In this document: positions 32,908 to 43,719 of the stretch, piece by piece
How the letters are laid out: each line of letters opens with the position of its first letter
Position numbering within the stretch: the stretch's first letter is position 1
NCBI RefSeq assembly: GCF_030247185.1
Contig: NC_080572.1
Location: 36,248,516-36,312,515 of the forward strand
Direction of reading: 5' to 3'
Source: Malaya genurostris
Taxonomy: Eukaryota; Arthropoda; Insecta; Diptera; Culicidae
Length of the DNA: 64,000 bases
Program-made: the position numbers and the translations under genes
Notes under the pieces: model-generated
Told to the model about the DNA's origin: nothing
The model's input: only the letters and a program-made list of their open reading frames with translations
The model's database searches: none

Positions 32908-33351
32908 TCGTTTTACGAGTTAAGTGTATATTTTCATGAATTTCATGTATTATACAAGCAGTGATTGATCAAATGCTTTGCGCATGATGCTAACATGCAA
33001 ATTGTTTTTAGTGTAGAATTGCATGAAACGTCGAGATTTCGAAAAATTTTTTTTGGAAAAATCAACTTTCAGCAACTTAGAAAAAATATCAAAAAATCAA
33101 ATTCCAAAATATTGGCACCCTTATATATAAAAGAGCGGTAAAAATCAAAGTGTTTTGTCGGTTACGTCACTTATACCATTATATCTCCGGAACCAGTCAT
33201 TTAATCTTCGGTTTTCAAGAAATTTTCTTTTTTCATGAGCTGTTTAGTTCTACGGTTGATTGGCAGATCCCCCAGTAAATACCGCAATAACTCTGCCGTC
33301 GTAGACTGCTCTTCCTGTTGAAAACATTTAAGTACATTGTGAAACGTCACA
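32908..33351. other. Intergenic, nothing recognised
   Basis: AT-rich. No domain or clear repeat edge. Confidence 0.4.
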
Positions 33352-35660
33352 TTACTCGATTTTTTTTATTAAATTATTAAATTTATTGTGGAAGCTTTCA
33401 ATGGCATTAGAAGACCGAGGCAAATCATTCAACGTACTAGGGCACGTAGTCCAAACAGCTGGTGGAAAACGAGCATAAGATTTTAGTACCATTTTTTGTC
33501 TTACCGAGAACGTAAGTTCTGGAAATATAATCAAAAAATGGTGCCATTCTATCTGGAGCATGTTGTCTAACTGCAGCCAGGCCCTCTGGTACTTCTTGGG
33601 GTTCCAAGAAGGCCAAGGCCTGGGTCTGCCGAAACGAAAGTTGCATATTTATGCTTTTAGCATATTCACCAACGAGCCCGAGTTTTTGCATTCGTTTTTC
33701 CACCAGTTCTTAGTCAGATGGAAGAAGCATCCAAATTGAGCACTATCTGGAAACACTCTTTTGATTGCGTTCATTTGTGCGGTTTCAAAATCAGTCAGAA
33801 TAACTTTCGGGTTAAATCAATTTGCTTGTCGGTGCAGATATTCTTCAAAATTCTTAAGCTTTTTTTGTACGTGGATTCGTTTTTATCCGGTTAAAGAGAA
33901 TGCACGAAAGGCAGAAACTTCCTACGTACGCCAACTCCAACTGAACCATGCATAGTAAAAATTTGACGAAAATTTGTTGGAGCTGTTGAAAATGTTCCGT
34001 CCAGAATAATTGTGTGTGATTGACATAGACGAGTTAGATTTTCGGTTGCACTGAAAATCATATTGCGCCCTTCGTTAACTTAAATATTTTTTAGAAGAAA
34101 TTGTCTTCCGTCAAACGTTTTTGTGAATCTTGCGTCCACTAAATCATAGTCATCAGGATCCATTGGTAAAACTGCATGAGCACGCTGACGTTGACAAAGT
34201 CTGCGTTGCGCGGTTTTTGATATTGTTGTTTGAACCTGAAATAAAAGGTAATTAATAATTTTTAAATCTTTTTCTATCATAAAATTTTGGAATCCATATT
34301 CAAAAATTAAAAAATATTCCTTAACTAATTTTTGAAATAGTAGAATAAAATTGTACATTAAAAGTGAAATATTTTGTCTTATATTTGCTTTTATATATTA
34401 TCATCTGAGCACGTGGTGTTACTCACTTCAGTAGGAAATTCTGCAGCTCACAGTCTTGATTTTTTTTTGATGCTCTGAACCCTCGTGAGCTTTTCGTTTA
34501 AGGGCACAGCGGTAGCGCGACGACTCCACTGATAATGGATCTGGTGGATGGTTATGGCACAGACTAACAGACAGGACACTCAAATTAGATTCTTCAATCA
34601 TTTTAACGGTCATTTCGAATATTCCTTTATTTGGGACAGTACTCACATGTGTCACGATGGCGCCACGTTACCCTATCAAAAACATCCTGTCTGTCATCTA
34701 GACTGTGTTTATTTTTTTCATTTACCAACAGAGTTGCCATTCATACAGAATTACCTGTAATGTATTGATTTGTATACGTCCATGCGAATTTCATGCAGGA
34801 TACAGATTTAATACATATTGCCAAAACTATATACATAATTGTGCCTACTTCTCATCATCCAACGCAATACAAAATCGAACCCGTTTTGTTACAATATTTA
34901 CTTGCTTCTGGTCTTCCGCCACTTAATTTCGGGTGAAAACTACCAACACAATAAAAAATAGTCTAGATGAACAACGTTGAGTCAAATAAATGGTTACCTT
35001 CCAACATCGCGAAAAAAGTTAAATATATTATCAACGTAATCCAATAATTTATTGTGACGATTCATTTTCAAATATTCTGATGAAATCAGGCATCCCTGCA
35101 AGCAGCTGATCGGTGTTGACAAACGAGGGAAACCAACTAGTAAAAAAACTTTTACATAACACAAGGGGTGTACAGATAGTAAATAGTTCGCGCAGTACAA
35201 TATAGGTGGAACTAGTGCATCACGAAAAATTATTTTTATAAGAATTTACTCATACTGTCATGTCTGTTAGTCTGTGGTTATGGTTCGATTCAGAAATCAA
35301 CGAATGCTTTCCGGCAGTTACTTCTATTCGAGCTCTTCCACTGCATTTTTGATCATATTCTTGCTCGCGCCGCAGTGCACATTGCCAATAGCATCTGGTT
35401 TTGATCTATTGATAATAACAATTACATTTTTTGTTTAATTATTATTTCAGCACCAAAGCTTGAATGTCATAAAAGTATTTACCTGTTTATCCTTGTGGTA
35501 TATATAGCCATTACACAATAATTTAAAACCACGGCTATTTTCAATCACTTGACACGAATTGTCGTTAGAAGGTTCTTCGTTTTCAAAGCCAAAAAATTGT
35601 TCCATGGTTGAAATTAAGTTCACACTTTGCGCGATATTCTTAAAGACTGTGCTTCTCATA
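33352..35660 (-). pseudogene. MULE-type transposase with FLYWCH domain, decayed and split
   Basis: Read on the minus strand from 35659. The first part gives a FLYWCH zinc finger: 'SRGFKLLCNGYIYHKDK', then 'CYWQCALRREQEYDQKC', and after a MITE insertion 'NHPPDPLSVESSRYRC'. Such fingers bind DNA ends. Next comes the MULE catalytic start 'TIILDGTFSTAP' (~34000), with the first acidic residue in 'LDGTF'. Near 33450-33600 the downstream parts 'ALAFLEPQEVPEGLAAVRQH' and 'LNDLPRSSNAIESFHNKFNN' are typical of MULE transposases. Several stops and frame changes are present, and introns may add to the breaks. The element's terminal repeats were not found. Confidence 0.75.
34558..35276. mobile_element. 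MITE family X, copy 2, inserted in the MULE gene
   Basis: 719 bp, same ends as 22309-23016. A perfect 7-bp duplication 'gttatgg' flanks it (34551-34557 and 35277-35283). Removing it joins two halves of the FLYWCH coding sequence in frame at an Asn-His pair, which fixes its boundaries. Confidence 0.85.
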
Positions 35661-36875
35661 TCGATTTTTCTAATATAATTGCAATTATTTTTTTTTTGCT
35701 ATTGTGTTAGAAGAATCTATTGTTTCAACTATATACTTACATCATTCGAAACCTTTATCACTAAAAGATTCACGGTATGATGATAAGTAATTGAAACACT
35801 ATCTCCATACAATCTATTGTTAGTACAAGCACAATAGACCTCGGCGGCGTCCTCGCAGTGATATACAATTGCAAAATAAATACATAAGGCGACTTCTCCG
35901 CCTTGTGTTCTTCTAGTGCGAGGGCCAACGGATAGCTCCTAGCTTTGAGTAGACCTAGCAAACGGGTGGATTCCAGGTTTGCTTGCGAGAGGCCGCCGCT
36001 TCCGACGGCCATTGTTGAGCCATTTTTAATGTGAGGAGTTGGAGCCCCGTTGGACTAGTTTGACTGGAGAATTTTTGGAAGTTTTTATCCACTTATTTTT
36101 TAAATGAACACTACATACAATACCTCTGCTTTATGTAGAATAGCAACAAATTTTCTTTCTATGTGAAGAATATACCAAATTTCCGTATTTTTTGTAACAG
36201 TAAAAACAACAACAAATCGTTCCTGCAAACTGAACGATTATTCCGTGCAGTATGTCGTTCAAAAAACGTTAAACAACCAACAAAATATAATCGCCTGCTG
36301 AGTGGGGATGGAAATGTGCTATCTGGACCTAAACAAATGTTTCTATCTTTTTCTTTCTTCTGGTTGGCGTCACCTCACTTCAGATGACAATGATTGGATG
36401 GCACAGCAACTTATGTCGTTTTTCATTGATTCCACTCGCTCGGTGCCCAGTGTTTTGCCCTGACAGCCTATCAATGAAACGGTTTTGTAAAGTTTGGTTT
36501 GCACGCTTGCTGCTCGGAAAAGAAAACGAGTGCAAAATAGTTGCCCGCGAATCGCACCGAAAGTGCATTTTTTTCGTACGATTCAAATTAATGAAACACA
36601 GTGCACCTATTTTGATTGTCCGACAGTACGAATCGAGCAAAACACTCGACGAGTGTTCTCAATGAAAAACGGCATTAGACTATATTGTCAGTTAATTTTC
36701 GTTTATAGTCCAATGAACTTTCTTTTCACCGGACTACAAGCGAAAATCGAGTCGTCAAAGTACGCATAAAATCCTTTCTTGCGAAATACTCGAATTTTCT
36801 CCGGACTAACACGATACAACGTTATCACCCGTAATGTATAATCTCATAGAAGATCATCCGAATCCGATTCCTAGT
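35661..36875. other. Intergenic with one shared repeat
   Basis: 36016-36095 matches 27330-27410 in reverse complement. The open frames here (about 35770-36012 and 36380-36665) lack domains and overlap on both strands, so I do not call them. Confidence 0.4.
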
Positions 36876-36925
36876 AAGAGCCTAAATACTCGAAGGGCTA
36901 GTAAGAGCTTAAATACTCGAAGGGC
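36876..36925 (+). repeat. Two-copy 25-bp tandem repeat
   Basis: 'agtaagagc(c/t)taaatactcgaagggct' occurs twice in a row. Confidence 0.8.
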
Positions 36926-36955
36926 TAAACATTATCCAGAGGATACCACTGGGCC

Positions 36956-37512
36956 ATGAATAGTCTATTTTCGACGCAAAGAAAAGGCATTAAATTTGAT
37001 GCAAATTACAAAGGATTTCACAACACATTTCACATTGTAGAAATCTCTAAAGTTAATAGAGATAAAATTCGAGTTGTAGTTAACGATTTGAAACAGGCTC
37101 ACGAAATAGTAACCTGTAAATTATTCGTTGTTGAATATCGAGTTTACATTCCATCGAAGGAGGTGAAAATTGACGGTGTTATCACTGAAACAAGTCTGAC
37201 AGCCGATGATTTACTAAAAATGGAGTTAGTCGTTTCAAAAACTTCATGCATGAGGGAGTTAAGATACTCAAGTGCAAGCAATTATACTCAGCATCTATTG
37301 TTGATGGAAATGAGTCTTATCGTCCCTCAGATTCGTTTCGAGTAACATTTGCCGGATCTGCGTTGCCTAGCCATGTCTATATCGATAAAATTCGGCTTTT
37401 CTTACCGCGTGTTATGAATTGCACGAACTGTAAAAAATTCGGGCATACAGCTACTTATTGTAGTAATAGGCCTAAATGTATCAAATGTCAAGGGCATTTG
37501 GATAATCTTAGA
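36956..37512 (+). pseudogene. ORF1 fragment of a LINE related to the I-like LINE
   Basis: The translation parallels the ORF1 of the element at 49736: 'RDKIRVVVNDLKQAHEI', 'EYRVYIPSKEVKIDGV', 'SDSFRVTFAGSALPS' and 'LPRVMNCTNCKKFGHTATYC' (CX2CX4HX4C). Two frame changes near 37215-37250 split it. It stops in the second zinc knuckle near 37500 and joins unrelated coding sequence. It is an old, AT-drifted relative, not a third copy of the young family. Confidence 0.8.
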
Positions 37513-37705
37513 AAAACTTGTGACTCATGATTTTATTAAAAATCAGCAATCTACTTTTCTTAAAATGGCAAAATCTAATTTAACGACAGGAGAAATTGTA
37601 ATTATTTGTGATTTTTCAGAAAATTTTTCATTTGTGCTTCAGGATGTTGTTCAAAGCCTTTATTTATCGAATACATTCAATGCCAATATATTCCATTCTA
37701 ATTGA
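37513..37705 (+). pseudogene. Fragment of an uncharacterised protein family, first half
   Basis: The frame 'HDFIKNQQSTFLKMAKSNL', then 'GEIVIICDFSENFSFVLQD' and 'VVQSLYLS' resembles a family of unnamed arthropod and cnidarian proteins that share 'DF(S/A)ENYSF..QDE.QS.HW'. The second half of such a protein lies at 45742-46180 in the same orientation. The acidic residues in 'CDFSEN' could be the first catalytic Asp of an RNase H-like fold; that is inference. The family memory is my own recall and should be searched. Confidence 0.5.
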
Positions 37706-38405
37706 CTTTCATTATCATCTTCGAATAAGCAGAAAGTATTATTTCCGTTGTGTCAATAGGATCGTAGCACTAGCCATGTAATCAAAGCTATGCTATGAGT
37801 CGGCTGTAATTGAAGCTATGCTAGTCAACAGAATTGGACATTATTAGCATTATAAATGACAGTTACTTAGAAAATAAACGATTTCTTACAATACCCATTT
37901 TATTGTATTCAACTCGTTTTTATTTCAACACAAAACCCAATGCTGCATTTTTGCTCACGATATTATGCCACCGTGCCCACCGTGCATTTCTCACACCACC
38001 TCAATACGAAACAGCAGCGCGCGAGCAATAAAAAAAATGCGGAAAAGTTTATGTAAACTTTTTCAAATTTCGGTTGTTTTAGCTAATATTTTAGAATTTT
38101 GAGTTGCATTTTCAGATTCTTTGTGAAATTCTGCTACAAACACTACTTTTCAGTTCTGAAATCATCCCCGTGGAACGGAACAGTAACCGTTTATACATCT
38201 CAAAAATCAATTACGGCTCGGCAAAGCAAAATTTCACAATTCTAAGAATACTTAGTTATGATAAATTTGATTTCGAAAACTTAAGTGTTTTTGGTTTTTC
38301 GAAAATCGGTCTAGTTTTTGAATAATTGATCAAAAACGCGATTTTCGCATTCCGCTACATTTCACCTTAATGTCATTTTTGAAAGACAAAATTCAAATTA
38401 AAAAA
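37706..38405. other. Spacer before Ty3/Gypsy element 2
   Basis: AT-rich, probably inserted sequence between the two halves of the broken gene. No element recognised. Confidence 0.4.
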
Positions 38406-38409
38406 GTAC
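38406..38409 (+). repeat. 4-bp target-site duplication, left of Ty3/Gypsy element 2
   Basis: 'gtac', repeated at 43716-43719. Confidence 0.75.
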
Positions 38410-38683
38410 TGTGGTGATACCACTACGTGGATGTGAAGAGCGAGAGGAGAGGGAGAGAGGAGAATAGGCAATTTGGAGGTGAGCAGATACGTTAAAATTA
38501 GACAGTCTTTAGAGTGAGTTGAGACGAGGAGGAAGCTAAACCATACTGATAGAAGTGAATTATCGAGATTGTTTAAAGTTTTTATTATGAAATAAAGTTA
38601 AATGAATTCATGACTGATGGAAGTTGAAAGTGCACAATAAAATCTTTAATTACGAAAACCGAACAGTCGATTAAATCCTACAA
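38410..38683 (+). repeat. 5' LTR of Ty3/Gypsy element 2
   Basis: 274 bp, TG...CA, starting 'tgtggtgataccact'. 'gaaataaag' and 'caataaaaatc' near the 3' part are possible polyadenylation signals. Confidence 0.92.
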
Positions 38684-38687
38684 CGTG

Positions 38688-38705
38688 GAGGCTCCGGCGA
38701 GATGC
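38688..38705 (+). promoter_or_regulatory. Probable primer-binding site
   Basis: 'tggaggctccggcgagat' starts four bases after the LTR and begins TGG, as expected for the complement of a tRNA 3' end. The tRNA was not identified. Confidence 0.55.
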
Positions 38706-38938
38706 TCAGTGACCATGAGCGATTCACGAAATGATAGTGTATGAAATACAAAAAAAAATTAAACACCTATTTAATCAAAAATCCCGAGGAGCGTGATAAA
38801 TTAAGAAACTATAATTAGACTAACCCGTTGCAGAAAAAAACCTGTCATTGTAACGGCGCGAACCTCGCCGAAAGCACATGGTTGTTTTAAAGTCTAACCT
38901 CAATTCCATTATATACTCGTACCAAACAAAAGACATGT

Positions 38939-39283
38939 ATGGTGATTATTAAAAAGTTTGATAACGTCACACGGGCCGTGCAGGCGAAAATATTTTCAAG
39001 GCTTTTGCGAAAGCCTGAACAGGTGAGTAGCGCTCCAAATTTTATAACTCTAAAAGTTCGATCTACCGGATCTGTGTTTTAGGTAACTACGTATCAACCG
39101 TTGAAGGATGTATCATCCAATGAACTTCAGTGGTGTACCACCTTGGTCCGTAAATATGCCGGTGTTACTGCCACCAATGGACACACATTATTCTACTCTA
39201 TCCGGACCGGTCCCACCGCCACCGTTCAACCCACCTGGGTTAGAAGACGGAATCTTAAGACTACTAATGCCATCCCGAAGTGA
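38939..39283 (+). CDS. Possible spliced small ORF in the leader of Ty3/Gypsy element 2
   Basis: An ATG at 38939 opens 28 codons that end at a donor CAG|GTGAGT (39022/39023). An acceptor 'tgtgttttag' ends at 39082. Joining them in phase 0 gives about 94 residues, basic in the first part ('SRLLRKPEQ'). From 39108 to the stop at 39281-39283 it overlaps gag in another frame. The 60-base intron is normal for flies. It may be chance, or the splice may only remove upstream ATGs. No homology is known. Confidence 0.3.
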
Positions 39284-42200
39284 CTATAGACTATTTCTAG
39301 AGGATAGACCGAATGAAACATTGGAAGCACCCACACAACCGAATAATCTTACAGAAGGGGCGATAAATTCCACTGCCAATCGAAATGAAGGTGAAGGTAA
39401 CATAAGCTCTCCGCTTACGAGAGACAACGAATCGGAAAACAGGACGTCTCAACTCGGTAACAACAATGAGTGCCGAACAGATACACGAGTTTGGGAGTCC
39501 ATACGCCATTTAACTGGAGTGGTAGAGTCGCTGAGTCGCCGTTTAGAGCATATGCAGAACAATCCACCTTTGCCGAGGGTTGCTAGGACGAGTACGTGGC
39601 CTGGGAATATTGCACCGGCTGAGCCAAATCATATAACGTGGCTGAGAAACACGGAGCCGCGAACGAGTTTACCGTATGTAAATGGTGGTGACCACAGTCG
39701 TCCACAAGACCTATCCTCCATGCAATTTCCCCGCCAGTGTGGAAGAAATTCATCAGTTAGCAGCCTACAACGACCTCGTTTTGATGGAAATATAGAAGAA
39801 TGCCATCCCATCGAATTCTTAGGCGAGCTAGACAATTACTGTAATAATTTAGCGTTACAACAAACCGAACGACTACAAATTGCATTATCGTGCCTGGAAG
39901 GCGAGGCGAAAACTTGGTCCCGCGGTTTTGGGTATTTATTAACAGATTTTGATCGATTCCATATTACTTTTTTGGAACAATTTTGGGGACAACATGCACA
40001 GCGGGTGGTTAGAGATGAATTAATGCATGGAAGTTTCGAGTTCCGCTCGGGAATGAAGATGGCAGATTACTTTTTGACATTAATAACCAAAGCACGATAC
40101 CTCGAAACAGCGCCACCAGAGCGCGACTTAGTGCTGTTACTTTCCAGACATTTTCCAAAACATGTATCATATGTGGTGCACACTTGTGTGGACATAGCGT
40201 CCGCCTATGCGGTCCTGCAGGCAGAAGATCAACATGCAAGTGGCAAATTTTCTAGACCACAAATGAGCTCGTGGAGATCACGTCCGGAAACAACCACTGT
40301 TTCGAATTCACGGCCCACAAACATCGCAACAGGCAGAAATGATATAGCTACAAGACACGGCAATCGAGAAGTTCGGTCAACCGTTGTTGAATACGACGAC
40401 GAACAAATGGACACCGACCGTTTGCAGACACCTGTGACGACAGCGAGTATTTTTGTAGGATCAGACGAATTATTGGAAGAAGTAGATGAGCAAGGAAGCG
40501 AGGAAGTTTCCTTCAGACCCTCTCCACAACTTATAATGCACATAGGAGAGTTGGAAGTAAACGCTGTAGTTGACACAGGTAGCGAGATCAACTGTATTTC
40601 CCACCAGTTGTACGAAAAATTGTCGCGCATGAACATCGATACCGATGAGTTTCCTGTGGTCAAGACTTCAATACGGGGAGCTATAGGAAAAAAGTGCAGC
40701 CGCATATCCACACAAATTTTTGTTACAGCCGCAGTACAAGGAAAGTTCGTTGATGTCGTTCTCGTAGTTGTTAAGGACTTGTATTGTGACATCATCCTTG
40801 GTGAATTATTTCTCCATGATACAGGAGCTAGGATCTGCCACGATACGGGGGAAATACATCTGCGCCTGGGCGGTGACACAATCGTAAGCAAATTTACAGG
40901 GAAAAACATCCGGAATGGGGAACAACGAAAAATTCGACAGCTCATTAGGGAAGAGGATGGTGAACGTCCCCTAGTGGAAGATTCAGAGCTAACGCTAGTC
41001 CAGCGACAAGAGCTGAGCAACCTGCTAGATGAATTTCAGGATATTTTCTCCACTGTTCCAGGGCTGACAAATATATACGAACACGAAATTTATCTCATCG
41101 ATGAAACACCATTTAACCTTCGGCAATACCCAATACCATACCACTATATGGACCGTGTAAGCGAGCAAATCAAGCAAATGGAAAAATGGGGAATTATTAC
41201 ACGATCCCCCACGCAGTATGTGAACCCATTGGTAGTTACACTAAAGAAGTCAGGCGAGGTGAGAACTTGCCTGGACGCACGAAGACTTAATAAGGTTTTG
41301 GTGAAAGACAACGAAAAACCTCCGGATGTACAACGAATACTACAAAAGTTTGAAGGGGCACGATTCTTTTCGACAATCGACTTAACATCTAGCTATTGGC
41401 AAATCCCGATCCGCACGGAGCATAGGAAATATACCGGTTTTATGTTCAATTCCCGCACCTATGTGTTTAACGTTTTACCATTCGGCTTGAATACGGCGGT
41501 AGCAAGCTTCAGCAGGGCTATGGATTTAGTCCTCGGAGAAGAAGTTCTAGATTTCACAGAAAAGTATTTGGATGATTTGCTTGTTAGTTCACGTGATTTT
41601 CCACTGCACCTAATACATCTACGAAAGGTGTTCACAAAAATTCGGGAGGCCAACATGACCATCAGCATGAAGAAATCGCATTTTGCTAGAGGAGAGGTAA
41701 ACTACTTGAGCCATATCGTTGGGAAAGACGGGGTAGCCATCGATCCTGACAAGCTGTCATCGATTACAAATTTTCCAGTACCGAAGGATGAGAAATCCCT
41801 GAAAAGTTTTCTCGGTCTCGTGAGCTACGCGTCACGTTTCACCCCCAATTTCGCAGCGATCGCGAAGTCCCTTTACGACTTATTGAAAAAACATGTACGC
41901 TGGGAGTGGACGGAAACTCAAAAGAATGCTTTCGAGCAAGTAAAAGTGTTATTTTTGGAATTCACTAAACTGGCGTATCCCTTTGAAAATCAACCTTACT
42001 TAGTACAAACAGACAGTTCCTATTCTGGGCTTGGAGCTATGCTCTTCCAACTAGACGAGAATGGCGAAAAGAAGATATTATCCTTTGCCAGCCGCTTATT
42101 GAAACCTGCCGAATCCAACTACACGGTCACCGAACTTGAGGCCTTAGCGATTGTATGGTCTCTTTCGAAGTGGAGACAGTATTTGCTCGGCCGTCCTTTT

Positions 42201-43370
42201 ACCATCGTTACAGACCACCGTGCCCTCACTTTCTTAAAAAAATGCCGGCTATTGAACGGTCGTATGACACGATGGATATTATTCCTACAGCAGTTTGACT
42301 TCGAAATTGTTTATTGTAGGGGTGTCGATAATCTGTGGGCTGACGTACTTTCTCGTAACCCTATAGGTGGAGAAAACCTTAGTGATCGAGGCGCGTTTTT
42401 AACGCTGGGTAGACTGACAATAGAGGAACGAGATCTCAAAATTTTCCTCCAGCAGTTACAACAGAGACAGGAACAAGACCAAATGTTTCCATGCGGAAAG
42501 AATCTAGACGAAGGGGAAGAGCGCTGTCTCGGGAAGTGCACGATTCGAAAAGAGAAAAGGTTGATCTTTATGAAGAACTTACATGACAGACATTGGAGAG
42601 TGATTATTCCGCTAACTAGCATAAAACCCGTATTGTCATATTTCCACGACGGATCTGGCCATTTTGGTCTGAAAAAGACATATGAGCTAATGAAGAAATC
42701 TGTGTATTGGAAAGGTATGAGGAGACACGCGAAAGCATACGTTAAGGGTTGTGCAGTATGTCAGCTAGCCAAACCAGCAAACTACACTTTGGCTGGCACG
42801 AGAAGAAGCATTATCCCATATAAAGTTAATGAATTGCTGTCCATAGACCTTTTTGGGCCGCTACCCTCTGGTGCTGCAGAGGTCCGTCACGTGCTGGTGA
42901 TTATCGATGTGTTCTCGATATACGTAACACTTTATGCGGTGAGAACACCAAACTCTAAGGTATTGTGGAGACGAATGGAGAGTCATTTTAAGCTGCACGG
43001 TACGCCGACAGCTTTGCTTTGCGACCAGGGCAGTCAGTTTACATCCCAATTCTGGGTAACGTCGTGCATCCAGACGAATATAAGGTTGATTCATACGTCC
43101 GTAAGACACCCACAAGCCAACCCCGTTGAAAGGACCATGCGTGAACTCTCACGACTCTGTCGGTCATATTGTCAACACAATCACCGGTCGTGGTCCTCGA
43201 AGCTTACGCAATTTGCCGAATGGATAAATAACGCCTATCATGAATCAACGGGCCTATCACCATCTGAGATACAACTAATCCGTCGGGCGGAAAAGTTGGT
43301 GGCAAAGATGAAATTGCAGATGGATTGTTACCGGCAACATGTAGCACAAGCACCTGACCGATTGGTGTAG
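39108..43370 (+). CDS. Gag-Pol polyprotein of Ty3/Gypsy element 2
   Basis: 1420 residues in one frame. Residues ~200-420 are a capsid-like Gag region ('RFDGNIEECHPIEFLGELDN', then 'CLEGEAKTWSRGF'). No CCHC knuckle follows. Retropepsin: 'AVVDTGSEINCIS' at about 487-499. Reverse transcriptase: 'RTCLDARRLNKVL', then 'YLDDLLVSS' with the catalytic Asp pair near 821. RNase H begins at about 968 ('QTDSSYSGLGAML'). Integrase: zinc site 'HDGSGHFG' to 'CAVCQ' at about 1180-1225, and core residues in 'IDLFGPLPSG', 'LLCDQGSQF' and 'ANPVERTMREL'. Protein is made as one chain and cut by the protease in particles. The start is the first ATG with a Gag-like sequence after the leader. The chain stops soon after the integrase core, so the C-terminal domain is short. 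Confidence 0.93.
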   Translation: MYHPMNFSGVPPWSVNMPVLLPPMDTHYSTLSGPVPPPPFNPPGLEDGILRLLMPSRSDYRLFLEDRPNETLEAPTQPNNLTEGAINSTANRNEGEGNISSPLTRDNESENRTSQLGNNNECRTDTRVWESIRHLTGVVESLSRRLEHMQNNPPLPRVARTSTWPGNIAPAEPNHITWLRNTEPRTSLPYVNGGDHSRPQDLSSMQFPRQCGRNSSVSSLQRPRFDGNIEECHPIEFLGELDNYCNNLALQQTERLQIALSCLEGEAKTWSRGFGYLLTDFDRFHITFLEQFWGQHAQRVVRDELMHGSFEFRSGMKMADYFLTLITKARYLETAPPERDLVLLLSRHFPKHVSYVVHTCVDIASAYAVLQAEDQHASGKFSRPQMSSWRSRPETTTVSNSRPTNIATGRNDIATRHGNREVRSTVVEYDDEQMDTDRLQTPVTTASIFVGSDELLEEVDEQGSEEVSFRPSPQLIMHIGELEVNAVVDTGSEINCISHQLYEKLSRMNIDTDEFPVVKTSIRGAIGKKCSRISTQIFVTAAVQGKFVDVVLVVVKDLYCDIILGELFLHDTGARICHDTGEIHLRLGGDTIVSKFTGKNIRNGEQRKIRQLIREEDGERPLVEDSELTLVQRQELSNLLDEFQDIFSTVPGLTNIYEHEIYLIDETPFNLRQYPIPYHYMDRVSEQIKQMEKWGIITRSPTQYVNPLVVTLKKSGEVRTCLDARRLNKVLVKDNEKPPDVQRILQKFEGARFFSTIDLTSSYWQIPIRTEHRKYTGFMFNSRTYVFNVLPFGLNTAVASFSRAMDLVLGEEVLDFTEKYLDDLLVSSRDFPLHLIHLRKVFTKIREANMTISMKKSHFARGEVNYLSHIVGKDGVAIDPDKLSSITNFPVPKDEKSLKSFLGLVSYASRFTPNFAAIAKSLYDLLKKHVRWEWTETQKNAFEQVKVLFLEFTKLAYPFENQPYLVQTDSSYSGLGAMLFQLDENGEKKILSFASRLLKPAESNYTVTELEALAIVWSLSKWRQYLLGRPFTIVTDHRALTFLKKCRLLNGRMTRWILFLQQFDFEIVYCRGVDNLWADVLSRNPIGGENLSDRGAFLTLGRLTIEERDLKIFLQQLQQRQEQDQMFPCGKNLDEGEERCLGKCTIRKEKRLIFMKNLHDRHWRVIIPLTSIKPVLSYFHDGSGHFGLKKTYELMKKSVYWKGMRRHAKAYVKGCAVCQLAKPANYTLAGTRRSIIPYKVNELLSIDLFGPLPSGAAEVRHVLVIIDVFSIYVTLYAVRTPNSKVLWRRMESHFKLHGTPTALLCDQGSQFTSQFWVTSCIQTNIRLIHTSVRHPQANPVERTMRELSRLCRSYCQHNHRSWSSKLTQFAEWINNAYHESTGLSPSEIQLIRRAEKLVAKMKLQMDCYRQHVAQAPDRLV

Positions 43371-43429
43371 TCGCCAGACCCTTAGCTGTTCTTGAGCCGC
43401 GATCAACTTCGGCGGTCTCAGTGATCGCT

Positions 43430-43442
43430 GGGATGGGGCAGC
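43430..43442 (+). promoter_or_regulatory. Polypurine tract of element 2
   Basis: 'gggatggggcagc' ends at the 3' LTR; purine-rich except for T and the terminal C. Confidence 0.6.
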
Positions 43443-43715
43443 TGTGGTGATACCACTACGTGGATGTGAAGAGCGAGAGGAGAGGGAGAGAGGAGAATAG
43501 GCAATTTGGAGGTGAGCAGATACGTTAAAATTAGACAGTCTTTAGAGTGAGTTGAGACGAGGAGGAAGCTAAACCATACTGATAGAAGTGAATTATCGAG
43601 ATTGTTTAAAGTTTTTATTATGAAATAAAGTTAAATGAATTCTGGACTGATGGAAGTTGAAAGTGCACAATAAAATCTTTAATTACGAAAACCGAACAGT
43701 CGATTAAATCCTACA
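43443..43715 (+). repeat. 3' LTR of Ty3/Gypsy element 2
   Basis: 273 bp, near-identical to 38410-38683. Confidence 0.92.
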
Positions 43716-43719
43716 GTAC
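43716..43719 (+). repeat. 4-bp target-site duplication, right of element 2
   Basis: 'gtac', as at 38406-38409. Confidence 0.75.

Larger units (their letters stand above)
38410..43715 (+). mobile_element. Ty3/Gypsy LTR retrotransposon 2, apparently intact (5306 bp)
   Basis: LTRs 38410-38683 and 43443-43715 differ by two substitutions and one A in a run. A 4-bp duplication flanks the element. A single 1420-codon gag-pol frame spans 39108-43370 without a break. There is no env frame and no zinc knuckle. It is inserted at one edge of a dispersed repeat copy, near the break in an older gene (halves at 37513 and 45742). It looks recent and possibly still capable of movement. Confidence 0.93.

Noticed and set aside
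36380..36769. Overlapping frames of 86-93 codons on both strands
   Set aside because: Open in several frames at once with no motif, start context or splice sites to favour any of them.
40229..41020. 263-codon minus-strand frame in Ty3/Gypsy element 2
   Set aside because: It lies wholly antisense to gag-pol and is Ser-rich, as expected from the codon use of the sense strand.
38410..43715. Possible envelope gene after pol
   Set aside because: Only about 70 bases separate the pol stop from the 3' LTR; there is no room for env.
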